Origin: Saccharospirillum salsuginis
GTDB lineage: Bacteria; Pseudomonadota; Gammaproteobacteria; Pseudomonadales; Natronospirillaceae
Direction of reading: 5' to 3'
DNA: 64,000 bases
Assembly: GCF_014651855.1 (NCBI RefSeq)
Contig: NZ_BMXR01000001.1
Coordinates: 310,001-374,000 of the forward strand
The notes under the pieces were generated by a model. The model ran no database searches. It was not told where the DNA came from and was given only the letters and a program-made list of their open reading frames with translations. This document shows positions 17,643 through 27,383 of this stretch, piece by piece; the stretch's first letter is position 1, and each line of letters starts with the position of its first letter. A program made the translations under genes and the position numbers.

Positions 17643-20213
17643 ATGAACCCGAGGATTTCTCCCCTGGCTCTACTGGTCGCCACGGCCGGTACCGCGCTGA
17701 CGGCGCAGGCCGATCTGATATTCTCCGAGTACGTCGAAGGCTCTTCCAACAACAAGGCACTGGAAATCCAGAACACCGGTTCCAGTGCTGTGGATCTGAG
17801 CCAATACCGCATCGAACTCTATTCCAACGGCAGTACCAGCGTTCAAAACGCGCTCGACCTGAACGGCAGCCTGGCCGCGGGCGATGTGTATGTCATCGCC
17901 AACCCGTCCGCCGCGACCGAGATCATGAATGTGGCGGACACCACGTCGGCCGTCACCTATTTCAACGGCAACGATGTCCTGCTGCTGAAATCCAGCGATC
18001 AGGTGCTGGACCGCATCGGACAACTGGGCAACAGCGACACCTACGGCTCCAATGTCACCCTGGTGCGCAAGACCAGCATCACCAGTGGTGACACCGAATA
18101 CGACACCCCCTTCGATCCGTCCGAGCAATGGGACAGCTACCCGAGCGACACCTTCAATTACCTCGGCAACGGCGACGATGGCGGTGGCGATGACGGCGGC
18201 GGTTCCGACGACCTCGCCTACTGCGGCGACCCCATGACGCTGATCAGCGCCGTACAGGGCGACGGCGACCAGACGCCGATGATGGGTCAGAACCTGGCCA
18301 TCGAGGGCATCGTCGTGGCCGACCTGCAAGCCTCCAATGAGCTCAGTGGTTTCTTCATTCAGGAAGAAGACGCCGACCAGGACGGCAACCCGGCCACATC
18401 AGAGGGCCTGTTCGTCTACCATACCGATACCGATGTCTCCGTGGGCGACCGTGTCGTCGTCAATGGTACGGCCGACGAATACTACAGCCTGACGCAATTG
18501 AACCAGGTATCCCTGATCGACGTCTGCGCCAGCAACCAGATGCTGCCGAGCACAGCGCAACTGGCCATGCCGTTCGACGCCGGACAGTCCCTGGAAAACG
18601 TGGAAGGCATGCGAGTCAGCTTCGCGCAGCAACTGACCGTGAACGAGGTGTATCAGCTGGGCCGCTACGGCGAATTCACCGTGTCCGACGGCCGTCGTTA
18701 CATCCCGACCGAGGTTGCCCTGCCCGGACCGGACGCCGAAGCCGTGGCCGAGCTGAACGACCGCAACAAGCTGCTGGTCGAGGACGGCATCCGCACCCAG
18801 AACCCGGACCCGGTCATTTTCCCGGCCCCGGAGCTGAGCGCCTACAACAGCCTGCGCGTGGGCGACACCACCACCGGCCTGACCGGGGTGATGAACTACG
18901 CCTTCGGCGCCTACAAGCTGATCCCGACCGAGACGCCGACCTTCGAGGGTTCCAACCCGCGCACCATGGCACCGGAAGACAGCATCGACGGTGAACTGCG
19001 CATCGCCAGCTTCAACGTGTTGAACTACTTCAACGGCGATGGGCTCGGCGGCGGCTTCCCGACCGATCGAGGCGCCGATACGCCCAACGAACTGGAGCGC
19101 CAGCAGACCAAACTGATCGCGGCCCTGACCGAGCTGGACGCGGACGTCGTCGGCCTGATGGAGATCGAAAACGACGGCTTCGGCCCGAACAGCGCCATTG
19201 CCCAGTTGGTCGACGCCCTGAACGCGACCCAGGCCGCCGACGACGTGTACGACTACGTCTCCACCGGCGGAGACGGCATCGGCACCGACGCCATCGCCGT
19301 GGGTCTGATCTACCGTCCGGCCCAGGTGGCACCGGTAAACGCCGCCCAGGTGCTGTCCAGCGCCAACTCCCCGCTGGATGACAACGGCGACCCGCTGTTC
19401 AACGACGACAAGAACCGCCCCGCCCTGACCCAGAGCTTCGAGCATCTGGACAGCGGCGACCGCTTCACCGTCGTCGTCAACCACCTGAAATCCAAGGGCT
19501 CTTCCTGTGAAGACCTCGGCGACCCGACCGACCCGAACGGCCAGGGCAACTGCAACGGCATCCGCACCGACGCGGCGCACGCTCTCGGTCAATGGCTGGC
19601 CACGAACCCGACCGGCATCGACGACGAGGACGTCCTGGTGATGGGCGACCTGAACGCCTACTCCATGGAAGACCCGATCCGCGCCCTCGCCGAGTACGGT
19701 TACGACTCGGTCAAGCCGGAAGGCGAGTACTCCTACGTCTTCGACGGTGAAAGCGGCAACCTGGACCACGCCCTGGCCTCGGACAGCCTGGCGGACAAGG
19801 TGGTTCTGGTTCAGGACTGGCACATCAACACCGACGAGCCGCTGGCGCTGGACTACAACACCGAGTACAAGTCCGACGCCCAGGTCGAGTCGTTCTACGC
19901 ACCAACGCCCTACCGGTCTTCCGACCACGATCCGGTCATCCTGGACCTGAAACTCACTCCGCCCAACGTGGCTCCGGTAGCCGACTTCAGCGTCTACAAG
20001 CTGTTCTTTTGGTACATTTTTATCAGCGACAGCCATGATCCTGACGGCACTGTGGTGGCGCAGGACTGGCAGGTCGGCCCGTACGAATTCTCGGGCGACT
20101 GGGGCTTCCTCCCGAAATGGTTGATCAAGCGCAACCGGATCCAGGAAGCGACCCTGACCGTCACCGATGACGATGGCGCCACCAGCGAGGTGACGCAGAC
20201 GCTGCCGCGCTGA
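17643..20213 (+). CDS. exeM: ExeM/NucH-family extracellular endonuclease with lamin-tail and PKD-like domains
   Basis: An 856-residue secreted protein; signal peptide MNPRISPLALLVATAG...AQA. Residues about 22-150 are a lamin-tail domain (LIFSEYVEGSSNNKALEIQNTG). A Gly/Asp linker is followed by an OB-like region (AYCGDPMTLISAVQG). The endonuclease/exonuclease/phosphatase domain spans about 450-765 (ELRIASFNVLNYFNGDG, VGLMEIENDGFG, VVVNHLKSKGS, VMGDLNAY, SSDHDPVI). The end is a PKD-like domain (APVADFSV...SHDPDGTVVAQDWQVG). Such enzymes degrade extracellular DNA and biofilm matrix. GAGGGAAGG about 8 bp upstream decides the start. The PKD-like part contains an odd aromatic stretch YKLFFWYIFI. 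A paralogue lies at 25362, and a decayed copy of this gene's 3' end lies at 24961-25083. Confidence 0.92.
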   Translation: MNPRISPLALLVATAGTALTAQADLIFSEYVEGSSNNKALEIQNTGSSAVDLSQYRIELYSNGSTSVQNALDLNGSLAAGDVYVIANPSAATEIMNVADTTSAVTYFNGNDVLLLKSSDQVLDRIGQLGNSDTYGSNVTLVRKTSITSGDTEYDTPFDPSEQWDSYPSDTFNYLGNGDDGGGDDGGGSDDLAYCGDPMTLISAVQGDGDQTPMMGQNLAIEGIVVADLQASNELSGFFIQEEDADQDGNPATSEGLFVYHTDTDVSVGDRVVVNGTADEYYSLTQLNQVSLIDVCASNQMLPSTAQLAMPFDAGQSLENVEGMRVSFAQQLTVNEVYQLGRYGEFTVSDGRRYIPTEVALPGPDAEAVAELNDRNKLLVEDGIRTQNPDPVIFPAPELSAYNSLRVGDTTTGLTGVMNYAFGAYKLIPTETPTFEGSNPRTMAPEDSIDGELRIASFNVLNYFNGDGLGGGFPTDRGADTPNELERQQTKLIAALTELDADVVGLMEIENDGFGPNSAIAQLVDALNATQAADDVYDYVSTGGDGIGTDAIAVGLIYRPAQVAPVNAAQVLSSANSPLDDNGDPLFNDDKNRPALTQSFEHLDSGDRFTVVVNHLKSKGSSCEDLGDPTDPNGQGNCNGIRTDAAHALGQWLATNPTGIDDEDVLVMGDLNAYSMEDPIRALAEYGYDSVKPEGEYSYVFDGESGNLDHALASDSLADKVVLVQDWHINTDEPLALDYNTEYKSDAQVESFYAPTPYRSSDHDPVILDLKLTPPNVAPVADFSVYKLFFWYIFISDSHDPDGTVVAQDWQVGPYEFSGDWGFLPKWLIKRNRIQEATLTVTDDDGATSEVTQTLPR

Positions 20214-20246
20214 TTCGTCGATTGACGCGGCTACACGTCTAAACAG

Positions 20247-20266
20247 GGGGAGGCTCATGCCTCCCC
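20247..20266. terminator. Hairpin after exeM (weak terminator candidate)
   Basis: GGGGAGGC-TCAT-GCCTCCCC is a perfect 8-base stem 33 bp after the exeM stop. No long T-run follows, so a rho-independent role is uncertain. The region 20267-20478 is AT-rich and shows no gene. Confidence 0.4.
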
Positions 20267-20478
20267 ATTAACAACAACTTAAGGTCACTATTTCCACATT
20301 GCTCAACAGTCTTATCAAACTCAATGTTGAGACATTCATTGAAAAAAATATATATCACTGACTGGAAAGACGAACTCGTCCTAGTTAGAAATCACACTTT
20401 AATTCAAAAATCAAACCCTTATTAATATGCATACTCAGCCAGGCAATGCCGGTGCAATCTAATAATCGAGCACAGATA

Positions 20479-21582
20479 CTAATTACCAGAGTGGGTTTGA
20501 CTAGCACTCAGTCTCTGCAGTTCATTTTCTAGCTCTGCTATTTCTGATTCCAAACTTAAATAGTCAACACCACCTTCGATCAACAAAGTTTTTTTAAGTT
20601 TCATTTTCTCAATATTTGATATAATATTCTTTGCCTTCGCTGCAGCAGTATACTCTCTAGCTATGTCTACAATTGAGAATTCACTTGTATCATCCGACGG
20701 TATTTTAAGCCCGGCTTCTTCATACTTGGACAGAGTAATGGTATCTGTGGAATAGCTGTCTTGATCACTAACTGATGCGATAAATTCTTGACTTGAAAGA
20801 TAATTGTAATATTCGTTTGCTTTTTCTATACAATAATCAATCATTTGATAAGTGCAATAATACTTTACGTAAGGAGACTGTTGATAGTCTCTTATCCTAA
20901 GAAGTTCTTCTGACAAAAGCCCGGTACTATAGTGCGTAATGGTCATCACTGCATTTTCCAGGTATTCTCTATTCTCGCTACTATATTCCTTTTTCTTCTT
21001 TATCAACCCGCCAAATAGAGAGATAGTTGCTGATGCCTTGAAATCTTTTTTAACGCTGCTTTCAAAGAATTCCAATGAAGCTATCAGTTTATGCTCAACA
21101 CCTCGAGATACTTGACTTACGAATCTATCACCGCAAAGCTGTGGATTACTGATATCTCTATTTAATTCCATAGTATTACTATCAAACCTTGTATTCACCC
21201 CACCCACTTTAAAATGAAAAAGGTTTGACTCTTTGGTATTTGTGGTAGCCTCTTCAAATAAATATCTAGCAGCCCCCCTTGCACCAACTATCCAAAACGA
21301 CAAATTCGCGCTACCATTTATAGAATAGTCTTGTATGAATGTATTTTCATTGATCGAAGTGAAAAGTCTGATACTTGACCTACTTTGTCGGTTTATTTGG
21401 TGTTCACCAACAATGCAATCACTTAGGAAACTGCCTATACCAATTTCACTACTATTCAATCCGCCAAACCCCTTCCCCAATACATCACTTGTTATGTTGG
21501 CTTTACCAATATTAACGGTTTCTGCAGCATAACCATCAATCACTATTAAAGCTAATAGAAAGAGCAATATAACTCTCAACAT
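20479..21582 (-). CDS. Secreted protein, putative MACPF-like (third gene of AT-rich island)
   Basis: A 367-residue protein with a signal peptide (MLRVILLFLLALIVIDGYAA-ETVN). The mature part shares with its two neighbours a G-D-x-F-(V/I) motif, here CGDRFVSQVSRG at residues 150-161. This resembles the YG(T/S)HF...GG signature of membrane-attack-complex/perforin proteins. A C-terminal predicted coiled coil (KAKNIISNIEKMKLKKTLL...LESEIAELENELQRL) is unlike the neighbours. No catalytic motif is seen. Base composition is clearly AT-richer than the flanking nucleases, indicating a different origin. The assignment to MACPF is inference from short motifs; it may be a novel secreted family. Confidence 0.6.
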   Translation of the reverse strand: MLRVILLFLLALIVIDGYAAETVNIGKANITSDVLGKGFGGLNSSEIGIGSFLSDCIVGEHQINRQSRSSIRLFTSINENTFIQDYSINGSANLSFWIVGARGAARYLFEEATTNTKESNLFHFKVGGVNTRFDSNTMELNRDISNPQLCGDRFVSQVSRGVEHKLIASLEFFESSVKKDFKASATISLFGGLIKKKKEYSSENREYLENAVMTITHYSTGLLSEELLRIRDYQQSPYVKYYCTYQMIDYCIEKANEYYNYLSSQEFIASVSDQDSYSTDTITLSKYEEAGLKIPSDDTSEFSIVDIAREYTAAAKAKNIISNIEKMKLKKTLLIEGGVDYLSLESEIAELENELQRLSASQTHSGN

Positions 21583-21604
21583 CCTTTTTTACCTTTATTA
21601 AATT

Positions 21605-21624
21605 GAGGGCTCTTTCGAGCCCTC
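21605..21624. terminator. Hairpin between two island genes
   Basis: GAGGGCTC-TTTC-GAGCCCTC is a perfect stem in the 59 bp gap between the genes ending at 21642 and starting at 21582. The T-run (CTTTTAT) is on the plus strand. On the minus strand it is followed by AATTTAAT only, so it may attenuate or stabilise mRNA rather than end transcription. Confidence 0.45.
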
Positions 21625-21641
21625 TTTTATAACAGAAAAAA

Positions 21642-22883
21642 CTAATAGCTATTCAATACAGAATCGTCGTAAGCAATGAGATCTGACTTGTTCGACATAT
21701 AATAGTCAGCACATTTTGAACCATAGGGGTTATTCTTACAATACTCAAGTATCTCTTCTGCTAGTGAGTAATTATTTTGAGTAATGTACACTATATTTTC
21801 GAGCACATCTTGGTCCTCAATACGTCCATTGGTTCTTAAATACTGTGCAACGCGATGATCTGCTTTCGATTTACCATACTCTTGGCTTACATCAGTCATG
21901 ATGTATTCTCGATACAGGTTTGAAAGTTCTGAATTTTGAGGTTGTTCAAGCTTAGGAATACCCGAGGTACTGTATCTTGAAATCTCATACCCTGAAACCG
22001 CATAGTCTGAGAGTAAAGCAAGCTGGCTGCGGAAATCAGTTTGTGCGTACTCAGTAGCATCCTCAAATAGAGAAAGACATTTACCTAACTCAAAGGCGTT
22101 ATTGGCTGTCGCAGTTGTGCAATCAGAGAGATTACCAGTGCTCGATGCGCCAAATTTGATTAACTGACTTGGATCACCTCCTTTTTGCCTGACATTCACA
22201 CTGACTCTTGTAGCCGAAGACAACTGCTCAGATAAATCGCTGAGTTCCCCTTCAAATGACACTCCTGTTTTAGTGAACTTCAATGCGCCTGAAAGTAGCT
22301 CTCTATCAGACCTGCTAGTCGATGTAAGTGTTAATGTAACGCTCAAATTAGCAGCATACTCAATCGCAGTAACAAATTGATCCCCAAACGCCTCAACATA
22401 GTTTTCAGGGTGACTGTCCAATATTGTCTGACATTGATCCGTAAGAGAAAAAGAGCCTACTCTAGCATCTGCAGGCCTATAGACCTCCTTTTTAGGAATA
22501 TACGTAACGGTCATATTTATTGACTGTGAAATACTATTTGAGGATATGCTGTGTGCCCAATCAGAACCCGCTCCAATTGAAATCAAAGGGTTTTCAACAC
22601 CCACGCTCGCATTTCCATTATAAATATTACTAGCCTCCTCATGAGTCAAATTATATGTGCTGAACACTTTCTGGACCACATTGCCACCAAGTTCTTTTTT
22701 TCCATCAAGACAGAGATACCCCTTCCCTAAACTCTTCAGAGTATTGTATCCATAACCCAAATATAGATAATTATCACCATCATTGTGATCAACATTTAAC
22801 TTCATGTATTCTGGTATAGGAGATGATGACACGTTAGCTATTGCAACTAACGTGACGAGAAGCGAAAGAATTGTAACTCTCAT
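21642..22883 (-). CDS. Secreted protein, putative MACPF-like (second gene of island)
   Basis: A 413-residue protein with a signal peptide (MRVTILSLLVTLVAIANVSSSP). It carries FGDQFVTAIEYAANLSVTLTL from residue 166 and a GGDPSQL element at 235-241. Both occur at nearly the same residue number in the third island protein (GD at 164-165, GGD at 235-237). The spacing and the amphipathic strand after the first motif fit a MACPF core (signature helix/strand plus later GGD loop). Cys pairs at the C-terminal end (EYCKNNPYGSKCADYY) suggest a disulfide-stabilised tail. No enzymatic motif is seen. Likely secreted; target unknown. Confidence 0.6.
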   Translation of the reverse strand: MRVTILSLLVTLVAIANVSSSPIPEYMKLNVDHNDGDNYLYLGYGYNTLKSLGKGYLCLDGKKELGGNVVQKVFSTYNLTHEEASNIYNGNASVGVENPLISIGAGSDWAHSISSNSISQSINMTVTYIPKKEVYRPADARVGSFSLTDQCQTILDSHPENYVEAFGDQFVTAIEYAANLSVTLTLTSTSRSDRELLSGALKFTKTGVSFEGELSDLSEQLSSATRVSVNVRQKGGDPSQLIKFGASSTGNLSDCTTATANNAFELGKCLSLFEDATEYAQTDFRSQLALLSDYAVSGYEISRYSTSGIPKLEQPQNSELSNLYREYIMTDVSQEYGKSKADHRVAQYLRTNGRIEDQDVLENIVYITQNNYSLAEEILEYCKNNPYGSKCADYYMSNKSDLIAYDDSVLNSY

Positions 22884-22954
22884 ATTAAACCCTCTGCATC
22901 GATGTCGATATATAAATAATCAATCAGTTTAGCCACTGAACATATTGATCAAAA

Positions 22955-24739
22955 TCACTCAACAATGAATATTTCCCAAATGGGATCTAGTTCAAGGTGG
23001 CCCCGATCATAAGCTTCGGGTGCATGCCTATCATTAAGTTGATTTTCAACATCTTCACATGATGGAAAGTACCACTCCATATCTCTAGTATTGTAGTGCA
23101 CATAGCGTTGGATTTCATTTAGAAAACCAACTGCCCATGTATTTTCCCGCAAAGAATTATTACATGCACTGACAAACTCGGAATGAAGTTTAACAGGCAG
23201 ATCAAAAGGCAAAGGGTTAATTTTCAAACTTAGACTAGAAGAAACTGAATTATCATCAAGACCATAACAAGTAAGATCACCAATATGCGTTTCTACAACT
23301 TCACGACTGGACATGTCTACTATCACGTCAGCTATGTCTATATTAGACTCTAATCCTAATACAAATCCACTAGAGTGCCTTTTTGCGGTTGATACTTCAT
23401 TTGTATAAATATTCTTAAATTCGCATCCAATTACATTTTGAGCCTCAAAAGCCACATCCGGTAGTGAATTTTGTGTTGCGATGATCTGCTCTGGGTCTAT
23501 CAAATTTGGATCCGGAATTATAAGATCATCTCCATCATACTCCTTTAACAATGGCTGAGAAACAGATGTCAATTTATTGTACTGATTTTCACACAAGTCA
23601 TTATATGGATTATCAAAACAATACTCTGACACTTTTGATATAAGATATGCGTTATGGCTCGCATACTGCTTAATCTCACTTATTGCACTTAATTGCTCAG
23701 GCTCCACTAGATAAGAGTATTTTCCCAACAACTCGTTTGCGCGCTCCAAATCAGACATCGCATCTTTATATCGCTGTTCTAATAGCCGTAGGAAAAACTT
23801 ATTGCTTGGCACACTACTTCCCCCCGAAGGCACGAGCGAGTATAAACCCGCATTGGCAAATGAGGTCGTGGTATAGCTCAATACATTATATTTGCTTTCA
23901 TCTGATAGTTGGCTACCAAAGTCGCTTGCATACTGAAGGGCATCTCTGAATGCTGATTTACAAGAAGCAAGGTCTTTCATCGAACAACTAAGAATGTTGT
24001 TTGGTAATATTTCGGCAAGTCGAGCTGAATCGCCTCCATGCTGATATGCTTTAATATCTATACTAATAGTACGTCGCTCTGCTATTGAGAGCTTTTCCAT
24101 GAACCCTTCAATACTTGCAACCCATGATCCTTGAGTTGCTAATTTTGCGTGTGCATCCCAAGCTTCTTTTTGGGATTTACTGCCAAAAGTAAGTTCCATT
24201 TGGACGAGAAGTGATGCGCCTAAGTTTAGCTGAGATATGAATTCATCACCAACGTATGTCAGAAAATCAGTTTCACTAATTCTCCCTGCATTTAATTCGT
24301 CGACAAAATTTTGGCAAGCATCTGAAATTCTATATCCACCACTACCTGGGTTAAATCGGACTACATCAGGAACTACGGTTGCAGAAGCTGTCCAAGTCGA
24401 ACTAAAGTCACTGTTTCTGAATTCATTTTCGATACTTCCTCCAGCTGACAACTGGACCAAAGGAAAATCCAGCCCCGAGTCAATCCCACCGGATAAAACG
24501 TCCTTGATTTGTTCAGTGCTCATATTGTGCACGAACTGAAACTCAGCTACTGGACTTCCAGTCGAGTTATCATGTGGCGCCGTGACACAATAAAAATTAC
24601 CTATTTGTTCGGATGCAGAACTGAATGGCATTCCAAGCTGGGCATAATCCATTATCTCGCTTGGAACTGTTGTGCTCGCAGCGGTGAAGCTAGAAACGCC
24701 AGCTGCTAATAAGCTTGCAAGTACTATTTGTTTTTTCAT
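22955..24739 (-). CDS. Secreted protein, putative MACPF-like with extra C-terminal domain (first gene of island)
   Basis: A 594-residue protein with a clear signal peptide (MKKQIVLASLLAAGVSSFTAA-STT). Residues about 30-390 parallel the second island protein: DACQNFVDELN, VGDEFISQLNLGASLLVQMEL from 163, HGGDSARL from 234, and a Cys pair EYCFDNPYNDLCENQY. The last 170 residues (from NVIGCEFKNIYTNEV) form an additional domain with four Cys and no recognised motif, ending in acidic IFIVE. GGAA precedes the start. It is the promoter-proximal gene of the three. It could be a pore-forming toxin, a bacterial perforin-like adhesin, or a structural surface protein; no immunity-like gene is visible. Confidence 0.6.
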   Translation of the reverse strand: MKKQIVLASLLAAGVSSFTAASTTVPSEIMDYAQLGMPFSSASEQIGNFYCVTAPHDNSTGSPVAEFQFVHNMSTEQIKDVLSGGIDSGLDFPLVQLSAGGSIENEFRNSDFSSTWTASATVVPDVVRFNPGSGGYRISDACQNFVDELNAGRISETDFLTYVGDEFISQLNLGASLLVQMELTFGSKSQKEAWDAHAKLATQGSWVASIEGFMEKLSIAERRTISIDIKAYQHGGDSARLAEILPNNILSCSMKDLASCKSAFRDALQYASDFGSQLSDESKYNVLSYTTTSFANAGLYSLVPSGGSSVPSNKFFLRLLEQRYKDAMSDLERANELLGKYSYLVEPEQLSAISEIKQYASHNAYLISKVSEYCFDNPYNDLCENQYNKLTSVSQPLLKEYDGDDLIIPDPNLIDPEQIIATQNSLPDVAFEAQNVIGCEFKNIYTNEVSTAKRHSSGFVLGLESNIDIADVIVDMSSREVVETHIGDLTCYGLDDNSVSSSLSLKINPLPFDLPVKLHSEFVSACNNSLRENTWAVGFLNEIQRYVHYNTRDMEWYFPSCEDVENQLNDRHAPEAYDRGHLELDPIWEIFIVE

Positions 24740-24960
24740 TCGAATTCCTGTTCTAGATTAAATTACTGTCCACTTGGACAGGTTTACTGTTACATAAACT
24801 TACATTTGTAACAATCCAGAAACACAAACCTTTGTAAATGGTAATGAAAATATTGATATTAGTGAAATTAACTCATCAATCAGAAATTAGCTGGGCATCT
24901 CAAGTCTAAGTATTTAGACAGACACTATTGCACATGATTACCAGGTCACCCACATGAAGC

Positions 24961-25083
24961 CTCGGGTAGCAAGGTGTACTTCCTAAATGGTTAATCTAGC
25001 CTTACCGGATCCAGGAAGCGACTCTAGCCATCACCGATGACGACGACGCAGCAGTAAAGTCATCAAGAACTCTGCCGCGTTGA
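24961..25083 (+). pseudogene. Decayed copy of the exeM 3' end (PKD-like C-terminus)
   Basis: This stretch aligns with 20090-20213, the last codons of the first exeM, and with sequence just past its stop. The identical run ACCGGATCCAGGAAGCGA is at 20134 and 25004. From about 25004 the copy is still readable as RIQEATLAITDDDD...RTLPR and a stop at 25081-25083. Upstream similarity (CTCGGG...CTTCCT...AAATGGTT) has small deletions. No start or upstream domain remains, so it cannot be a gene. Together with exeM's own end it forms a direct repeat bracketing the AT-rich island. Confidence 0.8.
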
Positions 25084-25361
25084 GACGACGATTGAGGCGA
25101 CAGCCATCTAAATAGGGAGGAGTTAGGCTTTCCTTTTTTTATGCTCGAATTCATCTTCAACTCCCGGTCACAAATCAGCCCGCACATTCGACTTTCAGTC
25201 ACGCAGTGAAAAATCTCGCAACAAAGTGTTCACTTTATAACTTTTGTTATATATGGTGATCACAGATCAAAAGTTGACCGAATGATCAAATAACAAAAAA
25301 TCGCCGAAGGAAGGCGCCGAGAGTGAGGGATCCGCTCCCCGAGCACTCACGAGGTAAAACA

Positions 25362-27383
25362 ATGACAATGAGAAATGCCTGCCTGACCAAACTGGCGCTG
25401 GCTGTGGCTGCGGTCTCCGCGGCTGGCCAGGTTCACGCCGCTGTCGCCTGTGGCGACACCAGTACCCCCATTTCAGAGATCCAGGGCAGCGGTAGCAGCA
25501 CGCCCAAAGCCGGTGAGACGGTGACCGTGGAAGGGATCGTGACTGCGGATTTGCAGGACGGTTCAAAACTGAATGGTTTCTTCATTCAGTCGACGGATGA
25601 CGATGCAGATGCAGACCCAATGACATCCGAAGGTCTGTTCATCTACGCCCAAACTCCCGATGTGGCCGAGGGCGATGCAGTCATCATCTCGGGCGAAGCC
25701 AAAGAACACTACGGACATACTCAAGTATCCGCCACCGCTATAGAAATATGCAGTTCCGACAATCAGCTGCCAAGCCCTGCATCAGTATCCCTCCCTTTGG
25801 ACAGTGAAGACACACTGGAAACCCTGGAAGGTATGAGGATTCAGCTTGATCAAACGCTCACAGCGAACGATGTGCGTGAGTTGGCTCGCTTCGGTGCTTT
25901 CTGGGTCTCAAATGGTCGTCGATTCCAGCCCACTGAGGTAGCCCTACCCGGATCAGATGAAGCTCAATCCATTGCCACAACCAACGAGCTGAACCGACTG
26001 CTAGTCGATGATGGTAACGACAGCCAGAACCCGGAACCGGTTGTCTATCCGAATGGAAACCTGAGTGCCCACAACTCTTTAAGAAACGGGGAAACCCTCT
26101 CGGGTCTGACAGGGGTCGTCTACTACACGTGGAGTCAGTACCGGCTGTTCCCAACCGAACCTCTTCAATACGGTGGAACCAACCCGCGCACCACAGCACC
26201 GGAAACCAGCATCGACGGCAACCTGCGCGTCGCCAGCTTCAACGTCCTGAACTACTTCAACGGCGACGGCGAAGGCGGTGGTTTCCCGACCGCACGTGGC
26301 GCCGACGATGCGGAAGAACTGGAACGCCAGAAAGACAAACTGATCGCCGCGTTGGAAGCGCTCGACGCCGATGTCATCGGTCTGATGGAAATTGAAAACG
26401 ACGGCTTCGACGAGCTCAGCGCCATCGCGCAACTGGTCGACGCGCTCAATGCCACTCAGAGCGAATCGGATCAATACGCTTTTGTTGACCCCGGCGTCGC
26501 CACGATTGGTGACGACGACATCGCCGTGGGCCTGATTTATCGTCCAACCCAGGTGTCACCGGTCAACACGGCCAAGATTCTGTCCAGCAACAACTCGCCG
26601 CTCGACGACAGCGACGCGCCCCTGTTCAACGACGATAAAAACCGCCCGGCTCTGGCGCAAAGCTTCGAAGACGCAGGTACCGGCGACCGGTTCACCGTTG
26701 TGGTCAATCACTTAAAATCCAAAGGCTCCTCCTGTGAAGACCTCGGCGATCCGGAAGACCCGAACGGTCAGGGCAACTGCAACCAGATCCGCACCAACGC
26801 GGCCCAGGCATTGAGCCAATGGCTCGATACCGACCCGACCGGCGTGGACGATGACGACATTCTGATCATCGGCGACCTGAACGCCTACAGCATGGAAGAT
26901 CCGATCCGGGCATTGTCTGACGCCGGATACGACTCGCTGAAAGCCGAGGGTGAATACTCCTACGTCTACGACGGTATGAGCGGCAACCTGGACCACGCAT
27001 TGGCCAACGATTCACTGGCCAACAAAGCGGTACTGGTTCAGGACTGGCACATCAACACCGACGAACCCTCGGCGCTGGATTACAACCTGGAGTACAAATC
27101 CGACGCTCAGGACGTGTCGTTCTATGCCGCCACTCCGTTCCGCTCGTCCGACCACGACCCCGTGATCGTTGACTTCAAGATGGTAGCGGATGATGACGAC
27201 TCCGATGACGGGTCGGATTCAAATGACGACAGCAACGACTCGAATACCGATGGCAATGATAAAGACGACAAGGATGACAGGGGGCCGTTTGGCGGTGCCT
27301 TTATGCCTGTCGGTGGATTGCCGGGTGCGTTGGTTGGAATCTTGATGGTTGTTGGACTGGTTCGCCTGCGCGGTAACCGCTAA
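25362..27383 (+). CDS. exeM: ExeM/NucH-family extracellular endonuclease with C-terminal anchor
   Basis: A 673-residue paralogue of the protein at 17643. The signal peptide MTMRNACLTKLALAVAAVSAAGQVHA is followed by an OB-like region (AVACGDTSTPISEIQG). The EEP nuclease domain is at about 285-605 with the same motifs (RVASFNVLNYFNGDG, GLMEIENDGFD, VVVNHLKSKGS, IIGDLNAY, SSDHDPVI). It lacks the lamin-tail and PKD-like domains of its sister. Instead it ends in an Asp/Ser/Asn-rich linker and a hydrophobic segment (GGLPGALVGILMVVGLVRLRGNR), resembling a GlyGly-CTERM sorting tail cut by a rhombosortase. GAGG at 25351-25354 sets the start. One nuclease may thus be surface-held and the other released. 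Confidence 0.92.
   Translation: MTMRNACLTKLALAVAAVSAAGQVHAAVACGDTSTPISEIQGSGSSTPKAGETVTVEGIVTADLQDGSKLNGFFIQSTDDDADADPMTSEGLFIYAQTPDVAEGDAVIISGEAKEHYGHTQVSATAIEICSSDNQLPSPASVSLPLDSEDTLETLEGMRIQLDQTLTANDVRELARFGAFWVSNGRRFQPTEVALPGSDEAQSIATTNELNRLLVDDGNDSQNPEPVVYPNGNLSAHNSLRNGETLSGLTGVVYYTWSQYRLFPTEPLQYGGTNPRTTAPETSIDGNLRVASFNVLNYFNGDGEGGGFPTARGADDAEELERQKDKLIAALEALDADVIGLMEIENDGFDELSAIAQLVDALNATQSESDQYAFVDPGVATIGDDDIAVGLIYRPTQVSPVNTAKILSSNNSPLDDSDAPLFNDDKNRPALAQSFEDAGTGDRFTVVVNHLKSKGSSCEDLGDPEDPNGQGNCNQIRTNAAQALSQWLDTDPTGVDDDDILIIGDLNAYSMEDPIRALSDAGYDSLKAEGEYSYVYDGMSGNLDHALANDSLANKAVLVQDWHINTDEPSALDYNLEYKSDAQDVSFYAATPFRSSDHDPVIVDFKMVADDDDSDDGSDSNDDSNDSNTDGNDKDDKDDRGPFGGAFMPVGGLPGALVGILMVVGLVRLRGNR

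Noticed and set aside
18399..20258. Long minus-strand open frame opposite exeM
   Set aside because: It mirrors the codon pattern of the nuclease gene, has no motif, and disappears where exeM ends. High GC third positions make such shadows common here.
20479..24739. Prophage or conventional mobile island
   Set aside because: No integrase, transposase, structural phage gene or tRNA target is visible; only three secreted-protein genes and a 3'-end duplication.
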